Positions 6,752 through 18,200 of a stretch of 43,403 nucleotides of DNA are shown here, one piece after another. This DNA comes from Bacteroidota bacterium. GTDB taxonomy: Bacteria; Bacteroidota; Bacteroidia; Bacteroidales; UBA4417. Position 1 is the stretch's first letter; the number at the start of each line of letters is the position of its first letter. Below the pieces are notes generated by a model that was given only the letters and a program-made list of their open reading frames with translations, made no database searches and was not told the origin of the DNA. Location of the stretch: contig JAKLFM010000022.1 of assembly GCA_022711175.1 (NCBI GenBank), forward strand, positions 1 to 43,403, written 5' to 3'. The translations under genes were made by a program, and so were the position numbers.

Positions 6752-7939
6752 ATGGCAAAAGAAAAATTCGATCGTTCAAAACCTCACGTAAACATTGGTA
6801 CCATCGGCCATATTGACCATGGCAAGACCACTCTTACGGCAGCTATCACTTTAGTGCTTGCTGAAAAGGGCCTCTCTGAATTCAGGTCATTCGACTCAAT
6901 TGATAATGCTCCCGAAGAAAAAGAAAGGGGTATTACTATTAATACTGCTCACGTTGAGTACCAGACAGCTAACCGTCACTACGCTCACGTTGACTGCCCC
7001 GGCCATGCCGACTATATCAAGAACATGGTTACCGGTGCTGCCCAGATGGACGGTGCCATCATTGTTGTAGCTGCTACTGATGGTCCTATGCCCCAAACCC
7101 GCGAGCATATCCTCCTCGCACGCCAGGTTGGTGTTCCCCGCCTCGTAGTTTTCATGAATAAGGTTGACCTTGTTGACGATCCTGAAATTCTTGAAATTGT
7201 TGAGATGGAAGTTCGCGACCTTCTCACTTTCTACGGTTTCGACGGCGACAACACTCCGGTTATCCAGGGATCAGCCCTTGGCGGACTCAATAAAGAGCCG
7301 AAATGGGTTGAAAAAATCATGGAACTTATGGATGCTGTTGATACCTGGATCCCGCTGCCCACCCGCGCTGTTGATAAACCGTTCCTCATGCCTATCGAAG
7401 ACGTTTTCTCAATTACCGGACGTGGTACTGTGGCTACCGGCAGAATTGAAACCGGTATTATCCATGTTGGCGACCCCGTTGAAATCCTGGGTATGGGCGC
7501 TGAAAAACTGAAATCGGTATGTACCGGCGTTGAAATGTTCCGCAAACTTCTCGACGAAGGTGAAGCTGGCGACAATGCAGGTCTGCTCCTCCGTGGTATC
7601 GACAAAGACGAAATCCGTCGCGGCATGGTTATTGCAAAACCCGGATCAATCACTCCTCATAAGAAATTTAAAGCGGAGGTTGTTATCCTGAAGAAAGAAG
7701 AAGGCGGACGTCACACTCCTTTCCACAATAAATACCGTCCTCAGTTCTATTTCAGGACTACTGACGTTACCGGTGAGATCACCTGCCCCGAAGGTGTAGA
7801 AATGGTGATGCCGGGTGATAACCTCACAATCACTGTTGACCTTATTGCTCCTATCGCCATGAACCTGAACCTCCGTTTCGCTATCCGCGAAGGTGGACGT
7901 ACAGTGGGTGCAGGCCAGGTCACCGAAATTCTCGACTAA
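6752..7939 (+). CDS. tuf: elongation factor Tu
   Basis: A 395-residue full-length EF-Tu. The G-domain motifs are GHIDHGKT (residues 19-26), the switch [10 protein letters not shown], and NKVDLVDD; domains 2 and 3 follow with the usual [12 protein letters not shown] and [19 protein letters not shown] sequences. EF-Tu delivers aminoacyl-tRNA to the ribosome. It is co-transcribed with four upstream tRNAs, which are its own substrates, and is separated from secE by a terminator-like hairpin and tRNA-Trp. Codon use is strongly biased (CTC/CTT, GGT, CGT), as expected for a highly expressed gene. Confidence 0.98.
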   Translation: MAKEKFDRSKPHVNIGTIGHIDHGKTTLTAAITLVLAEKGLSEFRSFDSIDNAPEEKERGITINTAHVEYQTANRHYAHVDCPGHADYIKNMVTGAAQMDGAIIVVAATDGPMPQTREHILLARQVGVPRLVVFMNKVDLVDDPEILEIVEMEVRDLLTFYGFDGDNTPVIQGSALGGLNKEPKWVEKIMELMDAVDTWIPLPTRAVDKPFLMPIEDVFSITGRGTVATGRIETGIIHVGDPVEILGMGAEKLKSVCTGVEMFRKLLDEGEAGDNAGLLLRGIDKDEIRRGMVIAKPGSITPHKKFKAEVVILKKEEGGRHTPFHNKYRPQFYFRTTDVTGEITCPEGVEMVMPGDNLTITVDLIAPIAMNLNLRFAIREGGRTVGAGQVTEILD

Positions 7940-7958
7940 GAGATATATTTACTGAGAG

Positions 7959-7985
7959 TGTCCCGGTGGAATGCCGGGGCATTTT
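7959..7985 (+). terminator. terminator-like hairpin after tuf
   Basis: TGTCCCGG-TGGAATG-CCGGGGCA (8 bp, one T-G pair) followed by TTTT. It ends the tRNA-tuf unit fully or in part before tRNA-Trp. Confidence 0.6.
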
Positions 7986-8022
7986 CTGCCATAAACAATA
8001 AAATTAATGTTTCTGGTTGTTT

Positions 8023-8060
8023 GTCCTGCCACCAGGCTGGCTAGCAGATCAGGCAAGGAC
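8023..8060 (+). repeat. hairpin just upstream of tRNA-Trp
   Basis: GTCCTGCC (8023-8030) pairs with GGCAAGGAC (8052-8060) with one bulged A. No T-run follows; the tRNA begins four bases later. It may aid 5' processing of tRNA-Trp or be a dispersed repeat copy. Confidence 0.35.
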
Positions 8061-8063
8061 TAC

Positions 8064-8136
8064 ACGGGTGTAGCTCAACTGGTAGAGTGGCGGTCTCCAA
8101 AACCGTAGGCTGTGGGTTCGATTCCTACCACCCGTG
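8064..8136 (+). tRNA. tRNA-Trp (anticodon CCA)
   Basis: Acceptor ACGGGTG/CACCCGT, D stem GCTC/GAGT, anticodon stem GCGGT/ACCGT with loop CTCCAAA (CCA), T arm GTGGG-TTCGATT-CCTAC, discriminator G. 3' CCA not encoded. It ends 15 bp before secE, so it is probably cut out of the secE-nusG transcript. Confidence 0.96.
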
Positions 8137-8151
8137 CAAAATATTAGATCA

Positions 8152-8349
8152 ATGGCAAAGAACAGAGTCGTTGAGTATGTAACCGAAAGTTACGATGAGC
8201 TCATTAATAAAGTTTCCTGGCCTACCTGGAGCGAATTACAAAACAGTGCGGTAGTCGTATCCATTGCTTCCCTAATAATCGCCCTCGTGGTGTTTATGAT
8301 GGATGAGTTTTTCCAATTGTTGCTTAAGCAGTTTTATCTGCTTTTCTAA
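8152..8349 (+). CDS. secE: preprotein translocase subunit SecE
   Basis: The 65-residue product (MAKNRVVEYVTESYDELINK...) has the SecE core: an amphipathic helix ending in VSWPTWSEL, then one membrane helix (VVVSIASLIIALVVFMM). The start at 8152 is preferred over 8134, which lies inside tRNA-Trp. SecE holds SecY together in the protein-conducting channel. The single-helix short form is usual in Bacteroidota. It lies between tRNA-Trp and nusG. Confidence 0.95.
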   Translation: MAKNRVVEYVTESYDELINKVSWPTWSELQNSAVVVSIASLIIALVVFMMDEFFQLLLKQFYLLF

Positions 8350-8411
8350 TCCCTCCAGGGTCAACAATCTAGTATTTTTTGGTAATAAACCTCTCAATTT
8401 CATCAACCGGT

Positions 8412-8957
8412 ATGGGTGATCAAGTGAAAAAGTGGTATGTAGTTCGTGCCATGAGTGGAGGTGAGAAAAAGGTAAAACAATACCTTGAAAGTGAGATTAA
8501 TCGCCTGGGACTCCAGGACTATATCTCACAGGTTCTCATTCCTACGGAGAAAGTCTATGCAGTGCAAAAAGGAAAGAAGGTAAGCAAAGAACGCTCCTAT
8601 CTTCCCGGTTATGTGCTTGTAGAAGCTGTTCTCGTTGGCGAAATACCTCACATTATTCGCAACATCCCGGGAGTATTAGGGTTTCTTGGCTCGAAAGACG
8701 AACCCGTGCCCCTGCGTCCTGCCGAAGTAAACCGGATATTGGGTAAGGTAGATGAGCTCACTGAGCAAGGCGCCGAACTCAATGTACCGTTTATCGTTGG
8801 TGAAACCGTTACTGTAACGGATGGGCCATTCAACAGTTTCAGCGGAGTGATTGAAGAAATAAATGACGAAAAGAAAAAGCTGAAAGTAATGGTCAAGATC
8901 TTTGGCCGAAAAACACCTCTCGAACTTTCGTTCATGCAGGTTGCCAAAGAATCGTAG
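8412..8957 (+). CDS. nusG: transcription termination/antitermination factor NusG
   Basis: 181 residues. The ATG at 8412 ([20 protein letters not shown]) is chosen because the NGN domain begins at KKWYVVRA; a further 11 residues upstream have no family support. The NGN domain shows the [14 protein letters not shown] and the P-G-V-L-G-F motifs. The C-terminal KOW domain follows ([17 protein letters not shown]). NusG binds the RNA polymerase clamp and links it to Rho or the ribosome. It sits 62 bp after secE and 45 bp before rplK, the near-universal order. Confidence 0.96.
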   Translation: MGDQVKKWYVVRAMSGGEKKVKQYLESEINRLGLQDYISQVLIPTEKVYAVQKGKKVSKERSYLPGYVLVEAVLVGEIPHIIRNIPGVLGFLGSKDEPVPLRPAEVNRILGKVDELTEQGAELNVPFIVGETVTVTDGPFNSFSGVIEEINDEKKKLKVMVKIFGRKTPLELSFMQVAKES

Positions 8958-9002
8958 TTATTACATGTTCCGCAATTACAAATCCTTTAAGACAACTGAA
9001 AA

Positions 9003-9446
9003 ATGGCAAAAGAAGTTGCTGGATTAATCAAACTGCAAATTAAAGGAGGTGCGGCTAATCCATCACCCCCCGTTGGACCAGCTTTAGGTTCGAAGGGTGT
9101 GAACATTATGGAATTTTGTAAACAGTTCAATGCACGTACACAGGATCAGGCCGGTAAGGTCATTCCCGTGGTTATCACTGTTTTCAAAGACAAGTCGTTC
9201 GAATTTATCATCAAAACTCCCCCGGTTGCCGTTCAGCTGCTCGAAGCTACCAAGCAAAAGAGTGGTTCGGCTGAACCTAACCGCAAAAAGGTAGCATCAG
9301 TTACCTGGGACCAGGTTCGTGAAATAGCCCAAAGCAAAATGGCTGACCTCAACTGCTTCACACTCGAAGCTGCCATGAAAATGGTTGCAGGTTCGGCACG
9401 CAGTATGGGCATCACGGTCAAAGGTGAACCTCCAGTTGCTATGTAA
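9003..9446 (+). CDS. rplK: 50S ribosomal protein uL11
   Basis: 147 residues, normal length. The N-terminal domain has [21 protein letters not shown] and [15 protein letters not shown]; the C-terminal rRNA-binding domain has [18 protein letters not shown] and [11 protein letters not shown]11 forms the stalk base with L10 and L7/L12 at the GTPase-associated centre. 61 bp separate it from rplA. Confidence 0.98.
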   Translation: MAKEVAGLIKLQIKGGAANPSPPVGPALGSKGVNIMEFCKQFNARTQDQAGKVIPVVITVFKDKSFEFIIKTPPVAVQLLEATKQKSGSAEPNRKKVASVTWDQVREIAQSKMADLNCFTLEAAMKMVAGSARSMGITVKGEPPVAM

Positions 9447-9507
9447 CGGATACCCAACGGTTCCGAAACATTAATCCGTTAATAAATTACTAATTACCTG
9501 ACGCGAA

Positions 9508-10203
9508 ATGGCTAAATTGACAAAAAACCAAAAACTGGCTTTAGCTAAATACGATAAGGATGCTGCTTATTCGCTTGCTGACGCTGCTCGTGTCGTTAAG
9601 GAAATCACAACCACTAAGTTCGATGCATCAGTTGATATTGATGTACGCCTTGGTGTTGACCCCCGTAAAGCCAACCAGATGGTGCGCGGTATTGTTACCC
9701 TGCCACATGGTACCGGAAAAACTGTTAGGGTTCTTGTGTTGTGTACTCCCGATAAAGAAGACGAAGCAAAAGCTGCAGGCGCTGACCATGTTGGTCTCGA
9801 CGATTACATTCAGAAAATAAAAGAAGGCTGGACTGATGTTGACGTGGTTATTACCATGCCAAGTGTTATGCCCAAGGTAGGTGCTCTCGGTCGCATTTTA
9901 GGTCCCCGTGGCCTTATGCCAAACCCGAAGACTGGTACCGTTACCATGGATATAGGTAAAGCCGTTCAGGAGGTAAAAGCCGGTAAAATTGACTTCAAAG
10001 TTGATAAATTCGGTATAATCCATGCCGGCATCGGCAAAGTTTCCTTTACCCAGGAACAAATCATTGATAATGCCAGGGAAATACTCTCAACCATTATCAA
10101 GCTTAAACCCGCTGCTGCCAAAGGAACCTATGTAAAGAGTGTATTCATGTCGAGCTCCATGAGCCCCGGCATCCGTATCGATCAGAAATCGATCACAGCT
10201 TAA
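9508..10203 (+). CDS. rplA: 50S ribosomal protein uL1
   Basis: 231 residues, normal for bacterial L1. Recognisable blocks are [32 protein letters not shown], and [19 protein letters not shown] in domain II, with GIGKVSF and the [11 protein letters not shown] end. L1 binds helices 76-78 of 23S rRNA in the mobile stalk, and in many bacteria represses its own operon by binding its mRNA. Confidence 0.98.
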   Translation: MAKLTKNQKLALAKYDKDAAYSLADAARVVKEITTTKFDASVDIDVRLGVDPRKANQMVRGIVTLPHGTGKTVRVLVLCTPDKEDEAKAAGADHVGLDDYIQKIKEGWTDVDVVITMPSVMPKVGALGRILGPRGLMPNPKTGTVTMDIGKAVQEVKAGKIDFKVDKFGIIHAGIGKVSFTQEQIIDNAREILSTIIKLKPAAAKGTYVKSVFMSSSMSPGIRIDQKSITA

Positions 10204-10244
10204 GACAGGTAAGTGTAACTATTTGATCCTTAAGAACAAACGTT

Positions 10245-10766
10245 ATGAGAAAAGAAGATAAGAATTTGCTGATCGATACCCTTACCGAAGAATTAAAGGC
10301 TACTAATTACCTTTATATCACCGATATTTCAGATATGAACGTTGAAACCAGCAACCGCCTCAGGCGCCTGTGTTTCAAAAGAGGAGTGAAGCTTATCGTT
10401 GTGAAAAATACATTGCTTCATAAAGCAATGGAACGTTCCGGAAAAGATTTCAGCCCCCTGTTCGATACTCTGAAAGGACATACCTCGATCATGATAGCCA
10501 ACCAGGGCAATGTACCTGCCAAGCTTATCAAGGAATTCAGGAAATCATCTCCCAAACCTTTGCTCAAAGGCGCTTACGTAGAAGAAATGACTTACATTGG
10601 CGATGCCGATCTTGATCTGCTCATTGCAATCAAGAGCAAAAATGAACTCATTGCTGATGTTGTCTCTCTGCTCCAATCGCCCGCGCGCAATGTTATTTCT
10701 GCACTACAGGGTGGAGGTCAAACTATCTCGGGAGTGCTTAAAACCTTATCCGAACGTGCAGCCTAA
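10245..10766 (+). CDS. rplJ: 50S ribosomal protein uL10
   Basis: 173 residues (MRKEDKNLLIDTLTEELK...). The globular domain shows RRLCFKRGVKLIVVKNTLLHKAM and the G-x-T-S-I-M-I strand; the C-terminal helix (SPARNVISALQGGGQTISGVLKTLSE) is the L7/L12 dimer docking site. L10 anchors the stalk. The spacer to rplA is only 41 bp, too short for a large L10 leader of the E. coli type. Confidence 0.97.
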   Translation: MRKEDKNLLIDTLTEELKATNYLYITDISDMNVETSNRLRRLCFKRGVKLIVVKNTLLHKAMERSGKDFSPLFDTLKGHTSIMIANQGNVPAKLIKEFRKSSPKPLLKGAYVEEMTYIGDADLDLLIAIKSKNELIADVVSLLQSPARNVISALQGGGQTISGVLKTLSERAA

Positions 10767-10837
10767 CAGATCGTTACTGCTAAAACGTTCTAGAACCATC
10801 AAACAAATCATTGTAAAACACTTTAAACTACAATAAA

Positions 10838-11221
10838 ATGGCAGACTTAAAAACTTTCGCCGAACAGTTAGTGAACCTGACAGTAAAAGAAGTAAACGAA
10901 CTGGCAAAAATTCTGAAAGAAGAATACGGAATTGAACCAGCAGCAGCAGCTCCTGTTATGGTAGCTGGTGGCGCTGCAGCCGGTGGAGAGGCTCCCGCAG
11001 CTGAAGAAAAAACAAAATTTGATGTTATTCTGAAATTTGCCGGACAGTCGAAACTCAATGTGGTTAAACTGGTAAAAGAACTTACCAGCCTCGGCCTCAA
11101 AGAAGCTAAAGACCTTGTAGATGCCGCTCCTAAGGCTATCAAAGAAGGCGTCTCGAAAGACGAAGCCGAAGCATTGAAAAAACAACTTGAAGAAGCAGGA
11201 GCCGAAGTTGAGGTTAAATAA
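10838..11221 (+). CDS. rplL: 50S ribosomal protein bL12 (L7/L12)
   Basis: 127 residues. N-terminal dimerisation helix pair (1-35), an Ala/Gly/Pro-rich hinge with Glu (about 36-56), and the conserved C-terminal domain [39 protein letters not shown] split over residues 56-95. This domain recruits translational GTPases. It is followed by a 141-bp spacer with two hairpins before rpoB. Confidence 0.98.
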   Translation: MADLKTFAEQLVNLTVKEVNELAKILKEEYGIEPAAAAPVMVAGGAAAGGEAPAAEEKTKFDVILKFAGQSKLNVVKLVKELTSLGLKEAKDLVDAAPKAIKEGVSKDEAEALKKQLEEAGAEVEVK

Positions 11222-11247
11222 ATAAATGCTATTTGATCGCAATTACC

Positions 11248-11295
11248 AAACAGACTGCTTATTCAGGCTATACAGCATGGATAAGTAGTCTGTTT
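11248..11295 (+). promoter_or_regulatory. 15-bp hairpin in the rplL-rpoB spacer
   Basis: Bases 11248-11262 (AAACAGACTGCTTAT) pair with 11281-11295 (ATAAGTAGTCTGTTT) over 15 continuous pairs with one G-T, around an 18-nt loop. No T-run follows, so it looks more like an RNase processing or mRNA-stability element than a terminator. E. coli also has an attenuator and an RNase III site in this spacer. Confidence 0.6.
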
Positions 11296-11298
11296 ACT

Positions 11299-11330
11299 TC
11301 CCGGTTCTGTAATCGGGATTAATTGTTTTA
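11299..11330 (+). promoter_or_regulatory. second hairpin with T-rich tail before rpoB, attenuator candidate
   Basis: TCCCGGTT (11299-11306), loop CTGT, AATCGGGA (11311-11318): 8 pairs with one G-T, followed by TTAATTGTTTTA. The imperfect T tract would suit partial termination ahead of rpoB. Confidence 0.5.
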
Positions 11331-11362
11331 AAATACATTATTTAATTAATCAACACAGCTAT

Positions 11363-14300
11363 ATGGCATTGGCTTCAAACAGAATTGAGAGGATCAACTT
11401 CGGTAGCACGAAGATCCAGTCGGAATATCCCGATTTTCTCGAAATACAGATCAAATCATTCCAGGATTTTTTCCAGCTGGAAACAAATCCTGAAAACCGG
11501 GTGAATGAAGGGCTTTTTAAGGTATTTGCCGAAAATTTCCCTATTACCGATGCACGTAATAATTTCGTGCTCGAATTCCTCGATTATTTTATTGATCCTC
11601 CCCGATACAGTATCGAGGAGTGCATCGAACGCGGACTCACATACAGTGTTCCGCTCAAAGCAAAGCTGAAGCTCTATTGTACCGATCCCGAACACGAAGA
11701 TTTTGAAACCATTATCCAGGATGTTTACCTGGGTATGATTCCATACATGACACCCAAAGGCACATTTGTTATAAATGGTGCCGAACGCGTTGTTGTTTCG
11801 CAATTACACCGTTCGCCAGGGGTTTTCTTCGGTACAAGCTTTCATACCAACGGTCAGCAATTATTTTCGGCTCGAATCATCCCCTTCAAAGGAAGCTGGA
11901 TGGAATTTACGACCGACATCAACAATGTGATGTATGCATACATCGACCGTAAAAAGAAACTGCCAGTTACCACATTGCTCCGTGCTATTGGATACGAGAG
12001 CGATAAAAGCATTCTCGAAATATTCGACCTTGCCGAAGAGGTAAAAGTGAGCAAAGCAGGGCTCAAAAAGTATGTTGGCCGCAGGCTTGCTGCCCGCGTG
12101 CTCAAGACCTGGACTGAAGATTTCGGCGACGAAGATACCGGCGAGGTTGTCACTATTGAGCGTACTGAGGTCATTATCGATCGTGAAACAGTACTTGAGA
12201 ATCAACATGTTGATCAGATTGTGGATGCCGGGGCAAAGACAATACTTTTGCATCGCGATGATGTGAATACCCAGGATTTCTCCATCATCTTCAACACACT
12301 TCAGAAAGATACCGCCAACAGCGAAAAAGAAGCTGTTGAATACATATATCGCCAGTTGCGCAATGCCGAGCCCCCTGATGAAGAAACAGCAAGAGGAATC
12401 ATTGACAAGCTGTTTTTCAGCGATAAACGTTATGACCTGGGCGATGTAGGCAGGTATCGTATCAATAAAAAACTTGCACTCGACACTCCGCTCGACACCC
12501 GTGTACTCACAAAGGAAGATATCATTTCGATCATCAAATACCTTATCGGGCTTATCAACTCACGCACCGAGGTTGATGATATTGATCACCTGAGCAACCG
12601 TCGTGTACGCACTGTTGGTGAACAGCTTTATAACCAGTTTGGCGTTGGTCTGGCACGTATGGCCCGCACAATTCGCGAACGCATGAATGTGCGTGACAAC
12701 GAAGTGTTTACGCCAATGGACCTTATCAATGCCAAGACTCTTTCGAGTGTCATTAACTCATTTTTCGGTACTAACCAGCTGTCGCAGTTCATGGATCAAA
12801 CTAATCCATTAGCTGAAATCACCCACAAACGCAGGGTGTCGGCTCTGGGTCCCGGCGGTCTATCGCGCGAAAGAGCCGGATTCGAAGTCCGCGACGTTCA
12901 CTATACCCATTACGGTCGCCTTTGCACCATCGAAACCCCTGAAGGACCGAATATCGGTCTGATTTCTTCGCTGTGCGTGTACGCTAAAATCAATAAGCTT
13001 GGTTTTATCGAAACGCCTTATAAACAAGTGATTGAAGGGAAAGTAGAACTTGCCGAAACCGTTTATCTCAGCGCCGAGGAGGAAGAGAACAAGATCATTG
13101 CCCAGGCTACCACAGGTATGGACAAAGAAGGCAACTTTGATCATGATAAGGTGAAAGTCCGTTACCTGGCCGATTATCCTTTGATCGAAAAAGAAAAAGT
13201 TGACCTGATTGATGTCGCCCCGAACCAGATCGCTTCAATAGCTGCATCTCTGATTCCCTTCCTCGAACATGATGATGCCAACCGTGCTCTCATGGGATCC
13301 AACATGATGCGCCAGGCAGTTCCGCTTTTAAATCCTGAAACCCCAATTGTTGGGACAGGCCTTGAAGGTAAGGTTGCCCAGGATTCGCGTGTGCTGATCA
13401 ATGCCGAAGGCGACGGAATTGTTGAATATGTTGATTCAACGCAAATCGTGATCCGTTACGCACGGCTCGATGAAGAGCGCCTTGTTAGCTTCGATGATGA
13501 TATCAAAGTTTACAACCTGACGAAATACTCACGTACAAACCAAAACACCTGCATTAACCTCAGGCCTATCGTCCGCAAAGGCGATAAGGTGAAAAAAGGT
13601 CAGGTACTTTGCGAAGGGTACGCTACCAAAGGCGGTGAACTGGCATTGGGACGAAACCTCATGGTGGCATTCATGCCATGGAAGGGTTACAACTTTGAAG
13701 ATGCCATCGTAATCAGCGAAAAAGTTGTGAAAGAAGACATCTTTACTTCGTTGCATATCGAAGAATTTACCCTCGAAGTCCGTGATACCAAGCGTGGTGT
13801 TGAAGAACTTACCAACGATATTCCGAATGTAAGCCAGGAAGCTACCAAAGATCTCGACGACAACGGGTTAATCCGCATTGGCGCCGAAGTGAACGAAGGA
13901 GATATCCTCATTGGCAAGATCACTCCAAAGGGCGAAAGCGATCCTACACCTGAAGAAAAACTTCTCAGGGCCATATTTGGCGATAAAGCCGGCGATGTGA
14001 AAGATGCTTCGCTCAAAGCTCCTCCTTCAATGAAAGGTGTTGTGATTGACAAAAAGCTTTTCTCCAGGGTTATCAAGGATAAGAAACTTAAAGCTAAGGA
14101 GAAGGATGTTGTTAAGGAGCTTGATGATGAATTCCTTAAAGGCACCAACGAACTGAAGCAGAAACTTGTTGATAAACTCACCGTCCTGGTAAGTGGAAAA
14201 ACCTCACAGGGAGTTTATAATAACTTCAAAAATGAGGTCATTGGCAAGAAAGTGAAGTTCACCCAGAAAATGCTCATGGGCATCGATTATCTTACAGTTA

Positions 14301-15172
14301 ATCCCAGCCGCTGGACTACCGACAAGGACGTGAACGATCTTATTAAAGTTCTTATCAACAACTTCATTATCAAGCATAAGGAAATACTCGGCGTTTACAA
14401 CCGTAAAAAATTTGTCGCTACGGTCGGTGATGAATTACCCAACGGAATTGTGCAGATGGCCAAAGTATATGTTGCCAAAAAGCGTAAACTCCGTGTTGGC
14501 GACAAAATGGCCGGACGCCATGGTAACAAAGGGATTGTGGCCAGGATAGTTCGTGAAGAGGATATGCCATTCCTTGCTGACGGAACTCCTGTTGACATTG
14601 TTCTGAACCCCCTTGGTGTGCCTTCGCGTATGAACCTTGGACAGATTTATGAAACTGTTCTTGGTTGGGCTGGCGCTAATCTTGGGCTTCATTTCAACAC
14701 CCCTATTTTTGACGGTGCCACCACCGATCAAATCAATGGTTACCTCGATAAAGCCAATCTGCCTCACAACGGACGTGTTTACCTTTACGACGGCGGTACC
14801 GGAGAACGGTTTGACCAACCTGCAACTGTCGGTTACATCTATATGATGAAACTTCATCACATGGTTGACGATAAGATGCATGCCCGTTCAATCGGACCTT
14901 ATTCACTTATAACACAGCAACCTTTGGGAGGTAAAGCACAGTTTGGTGGACAGCGTTTTGGTGAAATGGAAGTATGGGCACTTGAAGCGTTCGGCGCTGC
15001 CAACATTCTGCAGGAAATTCTCACCGTGAAATCCGACGACGTAGTGGGTCGAGCCAAAGCCTATGAGTCAATTGTGAAAGGCGAGAACATGCCTGTTCCC
15101 AATATTCCTGAATCCTTCAACGTTTTGGTGCATGAGCTTCGCGGCCTTGGCCTTAATGTGACCTTTGAATAA
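11363..15172 (+). CDS. rpoB: DNA-directed RNA polymerase subunit beta
   Basis: 1269 residues, normal for Bacteroidota. The protrusion, lobe and fork regions are intact; the rifampicin pocket reads [27 protein letters not shown] and [11 protein letters not shown], with the Asp, His and Ser positions linked to resistance in the wild-type state. Further landmarks are [10 protein letters not shown], the [14 protein letters not shown] active-site block and the C-terminal clamp ([27 protein letters not shown]). It lies 141 bp after rplL and 114 bp before rpoC, both spacers carrying hairpins. Confidence 0.99.
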   Translation: MALASNRIERINFGSTKIQSEYPDFLEIQIKSFQDFFQLETNPENRVNEGLFKVFAENFPITDARNNFVLEFLDYFIDPPRYSIEECIERGLTYSVPLKAKLKLYCTDPEHEDFETIIQDVYLGMIPYMTPKGTFVINGAERVVVSQLHRSPGVFFGTSFHTNGQQLFSARIIPFKGSWMEFTTDINNVMYAYIDRKKKLPVTTLLRAIGYESDKSILEIFDLAEEVKVSKAGLKKYVGRRLAARVLKTWTEDFGDEDTGEVVTIERTEVIIDRETVLENQHVDQIVDAGAKTILLHRDDVNTQDFSIIFNTLQKDTANSEKEAVEYIYRQLRNAEPPDEETARGIIDKLFFSDKRYDLGDVGRYRINKKLALDTPLDTRVLTKEDIISIIKYLIGLINSRTEVDDIDHLSNRRVRTVGEQLYNQFGVGLARMARTIRERMNVRDNEVFTPMDLINAKTLSSVINSFFGTNQLSQFMDQTNPLAEITHKRRVSALGPGGLSRERAGFEVRDVHYTHYGRLCTIETPEGPNIGLISSLCVYAKINKLGFIETPYKQVIEGKVELAETVYLSAEEEENKIIAQATTGMDKEGNFDHDKVKVRYLADYPLIEKEKVDLIDVAPNQIASIAASLIPFLEHDDANRALMGSNMMRQAVPLLNPETPIVGTGLEGKVAQDSRVLINAEGDGIVEYVDSTQIVIRYARLDEERLVSFDDDIKVYNLTKYSRTNQNTCINLRPIVRKGDKVKKGQVLCEGYATKGGELALGRNLMVAFMPWKGYNFEDAIVISEKVVKEDIFTSLHIEEFTLEVRDTKRGVEELTNDIPNVSQEATKDLDDNGLIRIGAEVNEGDILIGKITPKGESDPTPEEKLLRAIFGDKAGDVKDASLKAPPSMKGVVIDKKLFSRVIKDKKLKAKEKDVVKELDDEFLKGTNELKQKLVDKLTVLVSGKTSQGVYNNFKNEVIGKKVKFTQKMLMGIDYLTVNPSRWTTDKDVNDLIKVLINNFIIKHKEILGVYNRKKFVATVGDELPNGIVQMAKVYVAKKRKLRVGDKMAGRHGNKGIVARIVREEDMPFLADGTPVDIVLNPLGVPSRMNLGQIYETVLGWAGANLGLHFNTPIFDGATTDQINGYLDKANLPHNGRVYLYDGGTGERFDQPATVGYIYMMKLHHMVDDKMHARSIGPYSLITQQPLGGKAQFGGQRFGEMEVWALEAFGAANILQEILTVKSDDVVGRAKAYESIVKGENMPVPNIPESFNVLVHELRGLGLNVTFE

Positions 15173-15180
15173 TAAATCGT

Positions 15181-15230
15181 TTCTGACCTCGGAACTTCCT
15201 GCAGTCAACATCAGGGTTTCGGGATCAGAA
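15181..15230 (+). promoter_or_regulatory. long hairpin in the rpoB-rpoC spacer
   Basis: TTCTGA at 15181-15186 pairs with TCAGAA at 15225-15230; after one C-A mismatch, CTCGGAAC (15188-15195) pairs with GTTTCGGG (15216-15223) with two G-T pairs. About 14 pairs close a 20-nt loop. No T-run follows, so processing or stability is likelier than termination. Confidence 0.45.
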
Positions 15231-15286
15231 GGTTTTCAGCATGCGATAAGTTACGCATTTATAATTAGTTAACACTTTCACATCAT

Positions 15287-18200
15287 ATGGCTTTCAGAAA
15301 AGAAAACACTGTTACCAACAGCTTTTCAAAAATCAGGATTAGCCTTTCATCCCCCGAATCAATTCTTGAACGTTCGAGTGGTGAAGTCCTTAAACCCGAA
15401 ACCATTAACTACCGTACCTATAAGCCTGAACGCGACGGACTTTTTTGCGAAAGAATCTTCGGTCCCGTGAAGGATTGGGAATGTCATTGCGGGAAATACA
15501 AACGCATCCGCTACAAAGGTATCGTTTGCGATCGATGCGGTGTAGAAGTCACGGAGAAGAAAGTGCGCCGCGAACGTATGGGCCACATACAACTTGTTGT
15601 TCCGGTAGCGCATATTTGGTATTTCCGTTCGTTGCCCAATAAAATTGGCGCTCTTCTTGGCCTGCCGAGCAAAAAGCTTGATGCCATCATTTACTACGAA
15701 CGGTACATGGTTATCCAGCCGGGTATAAAGGAAAAGGATGGGCTTAAGGCGATGGATTTCCTCACCGAAGAAGAATACTTCGAAATAGTGGATAACCTGC
15801 CAAAGGAAAATCAATATCTCGATGATTCAGATCCCAACAAGTTTATAGCAAAAATGGGTGCTGAGGCGTTGTACGATGCACTGGGCAGGCTCAACCTCGA
15901 CCAGATGTCTTTCGACCTTCGCCACAAAGCCAATACCGAAACTTCGCAACAGCGTAAAGCTGAAGCCCTCAAACGTCTTCAGGTTTATGAAGCTTTCCGC
16001 GATGCCTTAACCCGCGCAGAAAACAAGCCTGAATGGATGATCGTGAAGGTTGTGCCGGTTATTCCACCCGAATTAAGGCCTCTTGTACCGCTCGATGGCG
16101 GAAGGTTTGCTACCTCAGACCTCAATGACCTTTACCGCAGGGTTATCATTCGCAATAACCGACTTAAACGCCTTATCGAAATCAAAGCTCCTGATGTGAT
16201 CATGCGTAACGAAAAACGTATGCTCCAGGAAGCTGTGGATTCACTTTTTGATAATTCGCGTAAAGCAAGTTCAGTAAAAACTGAGTCGAATCGTGCCCTT
16301 AAATCGCTGAGCGACAGCTTGAAAGGTAAACAGGGCCGCTTCCGTCAGAACCTGCTGGGTAAACGTGTTGACTATTCAGGCCGTTCAGTAATCGTTGTTG
16401 GCCCTGAACTCAAATTGCACGAATGTGGTTTGCCAAAAGACATGGCTTCCGAGTTGTTCAAGCCTTTCATCATCCGTAAAATGCTTGAACGCGGTATTGT
16501 TAAGACAGTAAAATCAGCAAAAAAGATTGTTGACAGGAAAGACCCGGTAGTTTGGGAAATCCTTGAAAATATCCTGAAAGGGCACCCTGTTCTGCTTAAC
16601 CGTGCTCCCACACTTCACAGGCTTGGTATCCAGGCATTCCAGCCCAAACTTATCGAAGGTAAGGCCATTCAGCTTCACCCGTTGGTTTGTACGGCTTTCA
16701 ATGCCGACTTCGACGGTGACCAGATGGCTGTGCACGTTCCGCTTGGAAATGCTGCAATATTAGAGGCTCAGATACTTATGCTGGCTTCGCACAACATCCT
16801 GAATCCCGCAAATGGTGCTCCTATCACTGTTCCATCGCAGGACATGGTACTCGGCCTTTATTATATGACAAAAGGCCGTCGCAGCGAGCCAAACCGCGCC
16901 GTTAAGGGTGAAGGATTAAAATTCTATTCTCCCGAAGAAGTAATTATTGCTTACAACGAGAAGAAAGTAGAATTACATTCGTGGGTTTACGTTCGTATTC
17001 CCGTGACTGAGAATGGCATCACAACTGAAAAAGCCATCGAAACCACTGTTGGCCGGGTAATTTTCAACCAGGTAGTTCCGCAGGAATTTGGTTATATCAA
17101 TCAATTACTGACCAAGAAATCGCTGCGTGATATTATCGGCGATATACTCAAGAAGACCGGTACGGCTAAAACCGCCCAGTTTCTCGACGATATCAAGAAC
17201 CTTGGATATACCATGGCATTCCGTGGCGGGTTGTCGTTTAATCTTGGTGACGTAATTGTACCAAAAGTTAAAGATGAACTTATTGCTGCTGCCAACGAAG
17301 AGGTTGATGAAGTGGTGAATAACTACAACATGGGTTTCATTACCAACAATGAGCGATACAATCAAATCATTGATATCTGGACACATACAAACGCCAATCT
17401 TACCCGCAGGGTAATGGAAGACCTGAGCAAAGATAACCAGGGATTCAACCCTGTTTATATGATGCTTGATTCGGGTGCCCGTGGTTCAAAGGAGCAAATC
17501 CGTCAGCTTTCGGGGATGCGCGGACTTATGGCAAAGCCCCAGAAATCGGGAGCTACCGGCGGTGAAATTATCGAAAATCCTATCCTCTCAAACTTTAAAG
17601 AAGGGCTTTCGGTGCTTGAGTACTTCATCTCAACTCACGGTGCCCGTAAAGGTTTGGCCGATACCGCTCTTAAAACCGCTGATGCCGGTTATCTTACCCG
17701 TCGTTTGGTTGATGTAGCGCAGGATGTTATCATATCGGAAGAAGACTGCGGCACACTTCGTGGACTAATGACCACTGCGCTCAAAAAGAACGAAGAAGTT
17801 GTTGAAACACTGTACGATCGTATTCTTGGCCGTGTAACACTGCACGACATTTATCACCCGCAAACCAGCGAACTCATAGCTGAAGCCGGTGAAGAGCTGA
17901 CTGAAGAGATTTGCCGGAAAATTGAAGATTCACCCATCGAAGCTGTTGAAATACGTTCAGTGCTCACTTGCGAGTCAAAGCAAGGCGTTTGCACGAAATG
18001 TTATGGTCGTAGTCTTGCAACCGGCCGACTTGTTCAAAAGGGTGAAGCCGTTGGCGTTATAGCTGCACAGTCAATTGGTGAACCAGGTACACAGCTTACT
18101 CTCCGCACCTTCCACGTCGGTGGTGTGGCCGGTGCCAATATAGCCTCAGCTTCAAAAATCGAAGCCAAATACGACGGTGTTATCGAAATGGATGAACTCC

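Noticed and set aside
6858..7653. Short frames on both strands inside tuf
   Set aside because: Codon-bias shadows of a highly expressed gene.
12772..12920. Rifampicin-resistance substitutions in rpoB
   Set aside because: The pocket residues I can compare (Asp, His, Ser positions) are the sensitive type.
13687..14181. 164-codon minus-strand Ser/Leu-rich frame
   Set aside because: Antisense shadow of rpoB caused by codon bias.
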